DNA from: JBBRHQ01 sp963781345 | Lineage (GTDB): Bacteria; Actinomycetota; Thermoleophilia; Solirubrobacterales; 70-9 | Direction of reading: 5' to 3' | DNA length: 64,000 nucleotides | Assembly: GCA_963781345.1 (NCBI GenBank) | Contig: CAWAFQ010000013.1 | Coordinates: 186,001 to 250,000 of the forward strand | In this document: piece by piece, positions 41,170 through 51,654 of the stretch | Layout: the number at the start of each line of letters is the position of its first letter | Numbering within the stretch: the stretch's first letter is position 1 | Made by a program: the position numbers and the translations under genes | Notes under the pieces: model-generated | Seen by the model: the letters and a program-made list of their open reading frames with translations, nothing else | Database searches by the model: none | What the model was told of the DNA's origin: nothing

Positions 41170-42369
41170 TCAGGCCTTGGTCTCGGCCTCCGCCGTCTCG
41201 CCGCTCTCTGCCACCTCGGTGGCGCCGGCGACCGGCGAGTTCTTGCGCGAGTACTTCTCGATGAACTCCTCGGTGCGCTCCCTGGCCTCGTCGTCGGGGC
41301 GCTGGGTGTGGGGCGACTTCATCAGGTAGCTGGAGGGACCGTCGAGCTGGCCGGAGACGCCGTTGTTGAGGGCCAGCTTGATCGTCCGCACCGCGTCGAT
41401 GACGACGCCGGCCGAGTTCGGCGAGTCCCAGACCTCGAGCTTGAGCTCGACGTTGAGGGGGACGTCTCCGAAGGAGCGGCCCTCGAGGCGGATGTGGGCC
41501 CACTTGCGATCGGTGAGCCAGGCGACGTAGTCGGAGGGGCCGACATGGACGTCTTCGGCGGGCAGCTCATGGCCCATGATCGAGGTGACGGCGTTGGTCT
41601 TCGAGATCTTCTTCGAGTCGAGCCGCTCGCGCTCAAGCATGTTGTAGAAGTCCATGTTGCCGCCGACGTTGAGCTGGGAGGTGCGCTCCATCAGCACGCC
41701 GCGGTCATGGAAGAGGCGAGCCAGCTGGCGATGGACGATCGTCGCCCCGACCTGGGACTTGATGTCATCGCCGATGATCGGCAGCCCCGCTTCTTGGAAG
41801 CGGGCGTCCCAGTAGTCCTCGCGGGCGATGAACACCGGCAGGCAGTTGACAAAGCCGACGCCGGCCGCCAGGGCCTGCTCGACGTACCACTTCGTCGCCT
41901 CCTCGGAGCCGACCGGCAGGTAGCAGACGACGACATCGGCCCTCGTCTCCTTGAGGATGCCGACGATGTCGGCGGTCTCCCCCGGAGCCTTGGTGATCTT
42001 CTCCTTCAGGTACTTGCCGAGGCCGTCGTGGGTCATGCCCCGCTCGACCTTGACACCGACCTTTTCGACGTCGGCGAACTTGATCGTGTTGTTCTGACCC
42101 GACCACATCGCCTCGGAAAGATCCTTGCCGACCTTCTCGGCGTCGATGTCGAAGGCGGCGACGAACTCGATGTCGCGGACGTGGTAGCCGCCGAGGTCGA
42201 CGTGCATCAGGCCCGGGACCTGCTCTGAGGGGTCGGCGTCCTTGTAGTACTCGACGCCCTGGATGAAAGCGTTTGCGCAGTTGCCGACGCCGACGATCGC
42301 GACGCGGACCTTCTCGTCCGTACCTGCTGCACCGTTGCCGTGGCCGCTAGTTCCGTTTGTCTTGCTCAT
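41170..42369 (-). CDS. ino1: myo-Inositol-3-phosphate synthase
   Basis: 399 residues. The NAD-dependent enzyme turns glucose 6-phosphate into inositol 3-phosphate, the first step to phosphatidylinositol. Motifs include VAIVGVGNCANAFIQGVEYY, CYLPVGSEEATKWYVEQALA, FVNCLPVFIA, IIGDDIKSQVGATIVHRQLA and LNVGGNMDFYNMLERERLDS, with KISKTNAVTSI. This is the short actinobacterial type. ATG 42369 is preceded by AGGAGGAA at a fitting distance. It is followed (upstream in the same direction) by a CDP-alcohol phosphatidyltransferase and a PAP2 protein, which together make an inositol-lipid cluster. Confidence 0.93.
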   Translation of the reverse strand: MSKTNGTSGHGNGAAGTDEKVRVAIVGVGNCANAFIQGVEYYKDADPSEQVPGLMHVDLGGYHVRDIEFVAAFDIDAEKVGKDLSEAMWSGQNNTIKFADVEKVGVKVERGMTHDGLGKYLKEKITKAPGETADIVGILKETRADVVVCYLPVGSEEATKWYVEQALAAGVGFVNCLPVFIAREDYWDARFQEAGLPIIGDDIKSQVGATIVHRQLARLFHDRGVLMERTSQLNVGGNMDFYNMLERERLDSKKISKTNAVTSIMGHELPAEDVHVGPSDYVAWLTDRKWAHIRLEGRSFGDVPLNVELKLEVWDSPNSAGVVIDAVRTIKLALNNGVSGQLDGPSSYLMKSPHTQRPDDEARERTEEFIEKYSRKNSPVAGATEVAESGETAEAETKA

Positions 42370-42428
42370 GAAGTCGCGATTCCTCCTGGATCAGGCTGGG
42401 AGGGAAACCACACCCCAGGCCCGTTCTG

Positions 42429-42444
42429 GTTACAGGTTGGTCAC
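42429..42444. promoter_or_regulatory. Paired pentamer motif upstream of ino1 (GTTAC-N6-GTCAC)
   Basis: In the 78-bp gap before ino1 the plus strand shows GTTAC (42429-42433) and GTCAC (42440-42444), 11 bp apart. Read on the ino1 strand this is GTGAC-N6-GTAAC. The spacing equals that of the GTCAC array at 54.65 kb and resembles published MtrA direct repeats (GTAAC pentamers 11 bp apart). Two pentamers can occur by chance. Confidence 0.3.
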
Positions 42445-42447
42445 ATC

Positions 42448-43122
42448 TCATTCGTCATCCGCGCTGTTTGGGGGCGCCTCTCTGGCGAGCTCGTTGCGGA
42501 CATGCCAGACGCGCTGGACCACGGTGATCCAGGTGAGGACGGCCATCACGTAGATCGCCGGCGCCAGCAACTCGAAATCCCCGAGCCCAGCGCCCTTTGC
42601 GAAAAGCAAGCCGATCGAAAGTATCACCACGCGCACCGGCCGGGTCGCCAAGCCGACCTTGCACTCGACCCCGAGGGCCTCCGCCCGGGCGCGGGTGTAG
42701 GAGACCATGAGCGAGCCGAGGACGACGATCACGCACATCGCGGCGGCGAAGTCGTCGCCGGTCGCGGCGAAGTAGCCGGCGACCGCGGCGAGCACTACAC
42801 CCTCCTCGACCCGGTCGAGGGTCGAGTCGAGGAAGGCGCCGAAGAGCGACCCCTTGCCCGACATCCGCGAGTAGCGGCCGTCGAGCGTGTCCATGATCGA
42901 GCCGAAGATGAAGGCGAGGCCGGCACAGAAGAAGAGGCGCTGGGTGACGAGCACCGCGGCGGCGAGATTGAGGACGAGGCCGACCATCGAGATCGCGTTC
43001 GGCGTCAGCCGCGACTCGATCAGCCGATCCCGGGCGTAGTCGCGGAACTCCTGTCCGTTGCGGGCGTGGCGGCCGTCGCGCCCGCCGCCGGGTGCCCTCG
43101 GGGGCGCCGAAGATTCCATCAT
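42448..43122 (-). CDS. CDP-alcohol phosphatidyltransferase, probably phosphatidylinositol (phosphate) synthase
   Basis: 224 residues with five to six membrane spans. The family motif D-x2-D-G-x2-A/S-R-x8-G-x3-D-x3-D is complete: MDTLDGRYSRMSGKGSLFGA then FLDSTLDR. It transfers an alcohol head group onto CDP-diacylglycerol. Placed next to ino1, inositol 3-phosphate is the likely acceptor, which would make it a phosphatidylinositol-phosphate synthase. PgsA (glycerol phosphate) is the alternative. The first residues (MMESSAPPRAPGGGRDG) are low-complexity, and a later start is possible. Confidence 0.85.
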   Translation of the reverse strand: MMESSAPPRAPGGGRDGRHARNGQEFRDYARDRLIESRLTPNAISMVGLVLNLAAAVLVTQRLFFCAGLAFIFGSIMDTLDGRYSRMSGKGSLFGAFLDSTLDRVEEGVVLAAVAGYFAATGDDFAAAMCVIVVLGSLMVSYTRARAEALGVECKVGLATRPVRVVILSIGLLFAKGAGLGDFELLAPAIYVMAVLTWITVVQRVWHVRNELAREAPPNSADDE

Positions 43123-43171
43123 CGTCAGGCTAGATCATCGGCGCCCGGCCGCGCGAGCGCGCTACCTCGGG

Positions 43172-43945
43172 TCAGGCCTCGGCTTCGCGCGTGCGGAAGC
43201 GCCACGCCCAGAGGTCGGGCCTGACGAGGGCGAGCCGGGTGGCGACCAAGGCCGAGGCGGCGGCGACCATCCAGCCGAGGGCGGCGTCGACCCAGTAGTG
43301 GTTGGCGGTGACGACGACGACCCAGACGACCAGCGCCGGCCACAGCACCCAGAAGGCGCGTGTGAACCAGTGGCGGCTGACCCGGAAGCCGGAGACGCCG
43401 ATCATCATCGCGAAGGCGCAGTGCATGCTCGGCACCGCCGCGTAGGGGTTGATGAAGACCTTGACCAGGGCCGAGTCGTGATTGACGTTGGAGAAGTCGG
43501 TGATCGTGTCGACGAAGCCGTACTGGGGATAGAGCCGCGGCGGCGCGGTCGGGAAGAGCGTGTAGCCGATCAGCGCAAAGGCCATTGCCGCCATGAACAT
43601 GTTGCGAACAAAATAGAAAGCGTCATTGCGGAAGAGGTAGAGCCAGACGAGGAAGGCGATCGTGATCGCGAACTGGCTGTTGAGGTAGATCTGGTTGGCG
43701 AAGTCGATCACCCACTGGGCCGGTGTGAAGAACGCCTGGAAGCTCGGCTCGAAGAAGGTGTGGGTCGAGCGCTCCAGATCGATCACCTGCTGGCCGTTGA
43801 TGAAGGCGACCTGCTCCTGACCGTCGGCGACTCCGCGCACGGTCTCGTAACAGATGTCGGCCAGCACGAAGAGACCAAGCTGGCGGAAGACATCCGGCCA
43901 TCCTCGCGGGAGCTTCTCCCCTATATAAGAGACGGCTCTGGGCAC
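43172..43945 (-). CDS. PAP2-superfamily membrane protein, inositol-phosphorylceramide-synthase-like
   Basis: 257 residues with about six spans. The catalytic motifs of the PAP2/AUR1 group are visible: FPTAPPRLYPQYGFVDT, AVPSMHCAFAMMIGVS (PSxHxA) and NHYWVDAALGW (the second His and Asp). The spacing is that of bacterial and eukaryotic inositol-phosphotransferases of the AUR1 type as well as undecaprenyl or phosphatidate phosphatases. Its position beside ino1 and the CDP-alcohol transferase suggests a step in inositol-lipid metabolism, such as dephosphorylating phosphatidylinositol phosphate. Start GTG 43945; the gene is divergent from the PfkB kinase. Confidence 0.75.
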   Translation of the reverse strand: MPRAVSYIGEKLPRGWPDVFRQLGLFVLADICYETVRGVADGQEQVAFINGQQVIDLERSTHTFFEPSFQAFFTPAQWVIDFANQIYLNSQFAITIAFLVWLYLFRNDAFYFVRNMFMAAMAFALIGYTLFPTAPPRLYPQYGFVDTITDFSNVNHDSALVKVFINPYAAVPSMHCAFAMMIGVSGFRVSRHWFTRAFWVLWPALVVWVVVVTANHYWVDAALGWMVAAASALVATRLALVRPDLWAWRFRTREAEA

Positions 43946-44028
43946 AGATCTCCAATTGTAAAGGGGTAGTGAACGCTTTGAATAGGGTCCGGCTCTGTGA
44001 TCTCTGAACGCAGGCCGGGAGCGCCACG

Positions 44029-44922
44029 GTGACCATCGTCTGTCTCGGCGAGGCGATCGTCGATCTGGTCTGCGAGCGCGAGCTCGAGCGCGCCGAGGAC
44101 GCCGACGCCTTCGTTCCGCACCGCGGTGGGGCGCTCGCGAACACCGCGGTGGCCATCGCCCGCGCCGGTGGGGACGCGGCGCTGCTCGGGGGGGTCGGGG
44201 ACGATGCCTGGGGCCGGTGGCTGCGCCGCGGCCTCGAGGCCGAAGACGTCCACTGCGGCTGGATGCCCACGGTCAGCGGCGTGCCGACGCCGCTCGCGAT
44301 CGTCACCTTCGGCGCCGACCGCGAGCCGACCTTCGCCGTCTACGGGCAGGGAATCGGCGAGACGATGCGCTCCGGCGGCCGCTACCTCTCCGAGGCGATG
44401 GCGGAGGCGAGCGCGCTGGTCTTCAACTCCAACACGCTGGTCGGTGAGCCCGAGCGCAGGCTGACATTGCAGGCGCGGCGCGAGGCACTCGATCGGGGTG
44501 TCCCGCTCCTCTTCGACCCGAACATCCGACCCAACCGCTGGGAAGCCCTCGAGACCCCGGTCAGCCTCTGCCGCGAGCTCTGCGACGGCGCCTTCTGTGT
44601 CCGCGTCAACCGCGAGGAGGCAAGGCTGATGACAGCGATCGACGACCCCGCCTCCGCCGCGTCGGCGCTGTGCGGGCTCGGAGCCCGTATCGCAGTCGTC
44701 ACCCTCGGGCCGGGGGGTGCCGTGATGCGCGGCGCCGCATCAGGGGAGGTCGGCTCGCCGCGGGTAGACGTGGTGGCGCCGCTGGGCGCCGGCGATGCGT
44801 TCATGGGGGCTTTGGCAGCGGGCCTCGAGGCGACCGGCTGGGAGGCCGACCGGGCGGCGGAGGCGCTCCCCGCCGCGACCGCCGCCGGATCGGCGGCCTG
44901 CGCCTCCTGGGGTGCGCAGTGA
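44029..44922 (+). CDS. PfkB-family carbohydrate kinase
   Basis: 297 residues. The N-terminal GEAIVDLVCERELE and RGGALANTAVAIARAGGDAA form signature 1. LLFDPNIRPNRWEAL is typical of fructokinase or KDG-kinase-like members. The C-terminal PRVDVVAPLGAGDAFMGALA holds the catalytic Asp (GAGDAF). ATP phosphorylates a sugar, whose identity is unknown. GTG 44029 follows GGGAG. The stop TGA overlaps the GTG start of nth. Confidence 0.88.
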   Translation: MTIVCLGEAIVDLVCERELERAEDADAFVPHRGGALANTAVAIARAGGDAALLGGVGDDAWGRWLRRGLEAEDVHCGWMPTVSGVPTPLAIVTFGADREPTFAVYGQGIGETMRSGGRYLSEAMAEASALVFNSNTLVGEPERRLTLQARREALDRGVPLLFDPNIRPNRWEALETPVSLCRELCDGAFCVRVNREEARLMTAIDDPASAASALCGLGARIAVVTLGPGGAVMRGAASGEVGSPRVDVVAPLGAGDAFMGALAAGLEATGWEADRAAEALPAATAAGSAACASWGAQ

Positions 44923-45635
44923 CGAAACGGGGGCAGAAGTCGGAAGTCAGGAGTGGGGGGAGGGGCGCTGCGGGGTGGCGCAGGCCTCCCCGGCGGAGGG
45001 TGCTGGCGATCCGCGACCGGCTGCGGGAGATGTACGGCCGGCCGGTCGGGGCTCCTCACCGGGAGCCGATCGACGAGCTCGTGCGGACGATCCTCTCCCA
45101 GAACACCAACGACAGGAACCGCGACCGCGCCTTCTCGCGGCTGAAGGAGCGCTTCGAGTCCTGGGAGGCGGTGCGTGACGCCCCGGTCGAGGAGGTCGAG
45201 GAGGCGATCCGGCCGGGCGGCCTCTCGAAGCAGAAGGCTCCGCGGATTCAGGCGGTCCTCGAGTTGCTCGGCGATCCGATGGACCTCGACTGGCTCGAGG
45301 CGGCACCGCGGACGGAGGCGATGGGCTTCCTCACCTCGCTACCCGGGGTCGGACCGAAGACAGCCGCGTGCATCCAGATCTTCACCTGGGGGATCCCCGA
45401 GATCCCCGTCGACGTCCACGTGCACAGGGTGGGGGGCAGGCTCGGGCTCTTCCGGCCCAACGCCCCGTTCCCCGAGGCCCACGATGAGATGCTCGCGATC
45501 ACCGACCCCGCAGACGCCTACGAGTTCCACATGAATCTGATCCGCCATGGCCGTGAGGTCTGCCGCCCGAAGCCGCGATGCGGCGAGTGCGCGCTGCGGC
45601 GGATGTGTCCCCATTACCGGACGCGCGGTGCCTGA
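44919..45635 (+). CDS. nth: Endonuclease III (DNA glycosylase/AP lyase)
   Basis: 238 residues. Base-excision repair enzyme for oxidised pyrimidines. The HhH-GPD motif SLPGVGPKTAACIQIFTWG holds the catalytic Lys, and IPVDVHVHRVGGRLGLF the catalytic Asp. A 4Fe-4S cluster is formed by CRPKPRCGECALRRMC (C-x6-C-x2-C-x5-C). GTG 44919 (VTKRGQK) overlaps the PfkB stop, and the first 25 residues are basic and variable. The link with a sugar kinase looks like operon economy and not pathway logic. Confidence 0.9.
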   Translation: MTKRGQKSEVRSGGRGAAGWRRPPRRRVLAIRDRLREMYGRPVGAPHREPIDELVRTILSQNTNDRNRDRAFSRLKERFESWEAVRDAPVEEVEEAIRPGGLSKQKAPRIQAVLELLGDPMDLDWLEAAPRTEAMGFLTSLPGVGPKTAACIQIFTWGIPEIPVDVHVHRVGGRLGLFRPNAPFPEAHDEMLAITDPADAYEFHMNLIRHGREVCRPKPRCGECALRRMCPHYRTRGA

Positions 45636-45705
45636 GGGGGCGCAACTGGACGGCGGGGGCAGGTAGTATCCGGGCCGCCGCGGAGCCCCTCCGCCGGTGA
45701 ACAAG

Positions 45706-46122
45706 ATGAGCAAGCGGCCGTTCGTAATCTTCGGGATATTCGTCGCCATCGTGGCGGTCGTGATCCCCGTGTGGGCATTCAGCGCCAGCGGCGACCCCAA
45801 CAAGGGCTCGCGCTCGGTCCCAGCCGGCCTCGACAAGGGCAAGACGCTGTTCGTCACCAACTGCGGCACCTGCCACACCCTCTACGCCGCCGGAACAGAC
45901 GGGAACTTTGGCCCCGACCTCGACAACCTGCTGGCCCCGTCGGGGCCGCCGTCGGGACCGACCGCGAAGCAGACGATCGCGGCGACCAGGGGACGCGTCC
46001 TGAACGCGATCGGCAACGGCGTCAACGGCGGCACCCCGGGCCGGATGCCGGCCGGAATCATCACCGGCCAGCAGGCCAACGAGGTGGCCGAGTTCGTCGC
46101 CACCGTCGCCGGCCAGGGTTAG
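45706..46122 (+). CDS. Membrane-anchored monohaem cytochrome c
   Basis: 138 residues: an N-terminal anchor (VIFGIFVAIVAVVIPVWAFS), then the haem site NCGTCHTLYAAG (CxxCH) and an axial Met in GRMPAGIITGQQANEVAEFV. The domain is strikingly like the one fused to oxidase subunit I (STCGSCHTLA ... GPDLD ... GTMPPGLLTG), including the shared FGPDLD/VGPDLD spacing. It may be the soluble-side electron donor for that oxidase or another one. Start ATG 45706; GTG 45697 is in frame. Confidence 0.85.
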   Translation: MSKRPFVIFGIFVAIVAVVIPVWAFSASGDPNKGSRSVPAGLDKGKTLFVTNCGTCHTLYAAGTDGNFGPDLDNLLAPSGPPSGPTAKQTIAATRGRVLNAIGNGVNGGTPGRMPAGIITGQQANEVAEFVATVAGQG

Positions 46123-46177
46123 GCCCGGCGCGGGGCGGGGAGCGCAACTTCAGGCTGCGGGGGCGGTTTTCCTTGCG

Positions 46178-47374
46178 ATGACCAACAGAGAGGAGTCCAA
46201 CTTGAGTAACTCAGTCAACGACGCCCGGCGCTCCGGGCGAAGCCGCTTCGTCGCAGCCGGACTGCTGGCGCTCGCGGGAAGCCTTCTGATGGCCCTGCCC
46301 GGGGTCGCCCAGGCGAAGCCGAAGAAGCCGAAGGGGGCCGAGGTCAGCGTGATGTCGCGCAACCTCTACCTCGGAGCCGACCTCGGGCCGGCGATCGGAG
46401 CCACCAGCCTTGCCGACTTCGTCAGCAAGAACGGACAGATCCTGCGCGACGTGGACACCAACAAGTTCCGCGTGCGGGCGAAGGGCCTGGCGAAGGAGAT
46501 CCTCGCGAAGAGCCCGGACCTGGTCGGCCTCCAGGAAGCCGCCCTCTGGCGAACCGGTGCTGTCAATATCCCCGCCGCCCTGGCCGGTGGCTGTGGATCG
46601 GGGCTGTGTACCGCGACCACGGTCAGGTACGACTACATCAAGCTATTGCTCGACCAACTCAACAAGGGTCAGAAGCGCTACAAGCTGATCGAGTCGAAGG
46701 ACGAGTTCGATTTCGAGGCTCCCGGCGATCTGGACAACAACCCCACCACCGGCACTCTCGGCGGTGAGATCGACGGGCGCCTGACGATGCGCGACGCGAT
46801 CCTCGCCCGCGTCGGCGCCGGGATCAAGGTCAGCGGCATCAAGACCGCTCACTACAAGACCCTCTACTCGCCGACGATCTCCGGAATTCCCGTTCCGGTG
46901 ACGCGCGGCTGGCTCAGTATCAACGTCAAGGTCGGCAAGAGCCCGACGTTCAGGTTCATCAACACCCATTTCGAGGCGTTCGGTGACACCGCTGTGCGCG
47001 AGGCGCAGGCGAAGGAGCTCTTCCAGGGCAGTGGCCCGGCGAAGACGGGCCTGCCGGTGGTCCTGGTCGGGGACCTCAACTCCGACGACGACACCGTCAC
47101 CGGAGGCGACAGGCTCGCCTACAACGCGCTCAAGGGCGCGGGGTTCCGCGAGCGCAGCACCGACAAGCCGCTCGGTTGCTGCCTCAAGACCAGCATCCTC
47201 ACCTCAAACCTGGGGAGCGTCAGCGATTTCGACCACCAGGTCGATCACATCATGACCCGTGACCCGGCCAAGGTGAAGCTGGTCAACTCCGCCGTCACCG
47301 GCCGCTCGCCGGTCAACGGCTACTGGGATTCCGACCACGCCGGGATCTTCAGCACCCTGCGGATCCTCCCCTAA
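46178..47374 (+). CDS. Secreted endonuclease/exonuclease/phosphatase family protein
   Basis: 398 residues with a signal peptide (RFVAAGLLALAGSLLMALPG, ending VAQA). The EEP fold is shown by EVSVMSRNLYLGADLGPAIG (catalytic Asn), PDLVGLQEAALWRTG (Glu), FINTHFEAFGD, LPVVLVGDLNSDDDTVTGG (Asp-x-Asn) and YWDSDHAGIFSTLRIL (Asp-His). A pair of Cys (LGCCLK) is also present. It acts outside the cell as nuclease or phosphodiesterase; the substrate is not clear. ATG 46178 is followed 27 nt later by another basic start region, so the exact N-terminus may differ. Confidence 0.82.
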   Translation: MTNREESNLSNSVNDARRSGRSRFVAAGLLALAGSLLMALPGVAQAKPKKPKGAEVSVMSRNLYLGADLGPAIGATSLADFVSKNGQILRDVDTNKFRVRAKGLAKEILAKSPDLVGLQEAALWRTGAVNIPAALAGGCGSGLCTATTVRYDYIKLLLDQLNKGQKRYKLIESKDEFDFEAPGDLDNNPTTGTLGGEIDGRLTMRDAILARVGAGIKVSGIKTAHYKTLYSPTISGIPVPVTRGWLSINVKVGKSPTFRFINTHFEAFGDTAVREAQAKELFQGSGPAKTGLPVVLVGDLNSDDDTVTGGDRLAYNALKGAGFRERSTDKPLGCCLKTSILTSNLGSVSDFDHQVDHIMTRDPAKVKLVNSAVTGRSPVNGYWDSDHAGIFSTLRILP

Positions 47375-47399
47375 GGAGGCAGATCCCCAGAGTCCCTCC

Positions 47400-47429
47400 G
47401 GCCCGCCCCGCTCGTTCAGGGGGCGGGCC
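47400..47429. terminator. Strong GC hairpin, terminator upstream of the dnaK promoter
   Basis: GGCCCGCCCC (47400-47409) and GGGGCGGGCC (47420-47429) pair perfectly (10 bp) around a 10-nt loop, 26 bp after the stop of the secreted EEP gene. No T-run follows. Confidence 0.65.
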
Positions 47430-47446
47430 GGACTGCGTGGGCGCGC

Positions 47447-47475
47447 TTGAATTGCCGCGATGAATCTGCCATACT
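47447..47475 (+). promoter_or_regulatory. Putative promoter of the dnaK operon
   Basis: TTGAAT (47447-47452), a 17-bp spacer and CATACT (47470-47475) fit a housekeeping promoter. The preceding C makes CTTGAAT, one base off the HspR half-site CTTGAGT, but the matching right half is not found at the expected place. The start of dnaK lies 55 bp downstream, after TTGGAGGA. Confidence 0.5.
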
Positions 47476-47529
47476 CTCACTTAGATTTTTTGAGGCAGGA
47501 ATCACATACAACCTTGGAGGACTGAAGCA

Positions 47530-49421
<1,892 letters not shown>

Positions 49422-49422
<1 letters not shown>

Positions 49423-50027
49423 TGGAGGCGGGGCCAGAGAGGGACGGCGCGGCCGCCGCCGAGGTTGACGAGGCAGCTGAGGTCGAGCTCGACGAGACGA
49501 GTGCGGTCGAGGCCGACGAGGCGGCCGCAGTCGAGGTCGAGCACGACTTCGACGAACTCCTCGACGAGACCAAGCGCGAGCGCGACTCCTACCTCGAGCT
49601 GGCGCAGCGCACCCGTGCCGACTTCGAGAACTACCGCAAGCGGATGGCCGCTGAGACGAGCGCTGCCGCGATCCGCGGCAAGGCCGAGATGGCGCGCGAG
49701 GCGATCAGCGTCGTCGACAACCTCGAGCGCGCGATCGAGGCGGCCGGGATGGATCCGGCGGCGGCGCTCGACGGCAAGGTCGAGGTCGAGGGGGTGCTGG
49801 AGCAGGGTTGCGTGCTCACCTACCGCGACCTGCTGGCCGGGCTTCGGCGCTCGGGTGTCGAGGCATTCGGACCGATCGGAGAGCCCTTCGACCCTGCCTG
49901 GCACGAGGCCCTGCAGACGCGGCCCGCCGAGGGGATCGACTCCGGCCGGATCCTCGAGGTGATGCAGAAGGGCTACCGCCTCGACGACCTCCTCCTGCGC
50001 CCGGCGCGGGTGGTGGTGAGCGAGTAG
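49422..50027 (+). CDS. grpE: GrpE nucleotide exchange factor
   Basis: 201 residues. An acidic N-terminal tail rich in Glu/Asp/Ala (about 1-45) precedes a long helix ERDSYLELAQRTRADFENYR and KRMAAET. The beta-head domain includes EAFGPIGEPFDPAWHEALQT and the end VMQKGYRLDDLLLRPARVVV, which is highly conserved. It releases ADP from DnaK. Start GTG 49422 overlaps the dnaK stop; the dnaJ start follows after 8 bp. Confidence 0.95.
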
Positions 50028-50035
50028 GCGCGGCG

Positions 50036-51154
50036 ATGGCTGAGGACTTCTACCAGGTGCTCGGGGTCTCGAAGAAGGCATCCGACGACGAGATCAAGAA
50101 GGCACACCGCAAGCTGGTGCGCGAGTTCCACCCCGACCGAAACCCCGACGACCCAAAGGCCGAGGAGCGCTTCAAGCAGGTCCAGGAGGCCTACGACACG
50201 CTCTCTGACCCCGAGAAGCGCAAGCGCTATGACTCCGGCGGGATGTTCGGCGGCTTCGGAGGACCCGGGGGAGGCGCGGGGCCCGGTGCCGGCGGCTTCC
50301 CCTCCGACCTTGGAGACATCTTCTCCACCATCTTTCGGGGAGGCGGCAGCCGCGAGCCGCGCCAGGTCCCCGGACGCGACCTCGAGACCGAGGTGCGAAT
50401 CTCGTTTCAGCAGGCGGTCGATGGCGCCCAGATTCCGGTCACGGTCCCCAAGGCGGAGCGCTGCCGCAGCTGCGGCGGCAGCGGCGCCGAGCCGGGCACG
50501 AGGCCGATCACCTGCCCGAACTGCGACGGCCGCGGTGTCGATGCCCAGAGCCAGGGCTTCTTCTCGATCAGCCAGCCGTGTCCGCATTGCGGAGGCGCGG
50601 GACAGGTCATCGAGCACCCCTGCACCACCTGTGGCGGCTCCGGCCTGACCCATCAGACAAAGCGCTACAAGGTCAACGTCCCGGCCGGGGTCAAGGACGG
50701 CACCCGGATCCGCCTCGCCGGGCGCGGTGAGGCCGGGCCCCGGGGCGGTCCGGCCGGCGACCTCTTCGTCACCACCCGCGTCACTCCCTCGCCCGTCTTC
50801 AAGCAACTCGACGACGGCAACCTCGAGGTGACCGTCCCGATCACGATCGCCGAGGCGATCGGCGGCGGGACGGTCGAGGTGCCGACGCTGGGGGCGACGA
50901 AGCGGATCAGGGTCCCGGCCGGAACCCAGCACGGAACGATCCAGCGGCTCCGCGGCGAGGGACCCCCGCGGACCGGGGGCCGCGGGCGCCACGACATCCG
51001 CTACCGGCTGGTGATCGAGATCCCGAAGGACCTCAGCGACGAGCAGCGCCAGGCAGTCGAGCAACTCGAGCGGGCGTTCAACGGGCATGACCCCCGGGAA
51101 GGGCTGATTCGCGATTCGGCCGCGCGCACCGCGAAGGCGGACGCTGAATCGTGA
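50036..51154 (+). CDS. dnaJ: Chaperone DnaJ (Hsp40), type I with zinc fingers
   Basis: 372 residues. The J domain (1-68) has REFHPDRNPDDPKAEERFKQ with the HPD motif. It is followed by a Gly/Phe-rich region (GGMFGGFGGPGGGAGPGAGG) and four CxxCxGxG repeats between about 140 and 205 (CRSCGGSG, CPNCDGRG, CPHCGGAG, CTTCGGSG). The substrate-binding C-terminal domains have GDLFVTTRVTPSPVFKQLDD and IRVPAGTQHGTIQRLRGEG. ATG 50036 is preferred over longer in-frame extensions into grpE. The stop overlaps hspR (GTGA). Confidence 0.96.
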   Translation: MAEDFYQVLGVSKKASDDEIKKAHRKLVREFHPDRNPDDPKAEERFKQVQEAYDTLSDPEKRKRYDSGGMFGGFGGPGGGAGPGAGGFPSDLGDIFSTIFRGGGSREPRQVPGRDLETEVRISFQQAVDGAQIPVTVPKAERCRSCGGSGAEPGTRPITCPNCDGRGVDAQSQGFFSISQPCPHCGGAGQVIEHPCTTCGGSGLTHQTKRYKVNVPAGVKDGTRIRLAGRGEAGPRGGPAGDLFVTTRVTPSPVFKQLDDGNLEVTVPITIAEAIGGGTVEVPTLGATKRIRVPAGTQHGTIQRLRGEGPPRTGGRGRHDIRYRLVIEIPKDLSDEQRQAVEQLERAFNGHDPREGLIRDSAARTAKADAES

Positions 51155-51654
51155 GCGCCTCCCCCAAGCGCAGGGCGACCCGGGTGACGCGGCGGACGAT
51201 CGAGACGACGATCGACTCCGAGCGCGGCGTCTTCATGATCTCGGTCGCCGCCGAGCTCGCCGAGATGCACCCCCAGACCCTGCGGATGTACGAGGCGCGG
51301 GGCCTGATCGCCCCCAAGCGCTCCCCCAAGAACACCCGCCTGTACTCCCAGCGCGACGTCGACAGGCTGCGCCGCATCCAGCAGATGACCTCCGAGGAGG
51401 GCCTCAACCTCGCCGGCGTCGAGACCGTGCTGGAGATGGAGCGGCGGGTGGAGGAGATGCGCACGGAGCTCGAACGGATGCGGGCGCGGGCCGACGAGAT
51501 CGAGCGGGAGATGGCGAAGGAGATCGAGCAGGTGCGGCGCTCCCTGAAGCCCGAGATCGTGCCCTACGGAGCCTACGAGCCCTCGCCCTCGCCTGCAGGC
51601 CGCAGCATCAGGGTTCGGGTCGAGCGCCCCCCGGCGGAGGAGGCCGGGGCATGA
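51151..51654 (+). CDS. hspR: MerR-family heat-shock regulator HspR
   Basis: 167 residues. The MerR winged helix reads GVFMISVAAELAEMHPQTLR then MYEARGLIAPKRSPKNTRLY and DVDRLRRIQQMTSEEGLNLA. A coiled-coil follows (LEMERRVEEMRTELERMRAR). The position after dnaJ in the same operon is that of actinobacterial HspR, which represses dnaK operons by binding CTTGAGT-N7-ACTCAAG sites with DnaK as co-repressor. I found no full such site upstream of dnaK. It overlaps dnaJ by 4 bp and the next gene by 4 bp. Confidence 0.92.
   Translation: MSASPKRRATRVTRRTIETTIDSERGVFMISVAAELAEMHPQTLRMYEARGLIAPKRSPKNTRLYSQRDVDRLRRIQQMTSEEGLNLAGVETVLEMERRVEEMRTELERMRARADEIEREMAKEIEQVRRSLKPEIVPYGAYEPSPSPAGRSIRVRVERPPAEEAGA

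Noticed and set aside
47446..47466. A full HspR box (CTTGAGT-N7-ACTCAAG) upstream of dnaK
   Set aside because: Only the left half is approximated; the right half does not match, so only a promoter was called.
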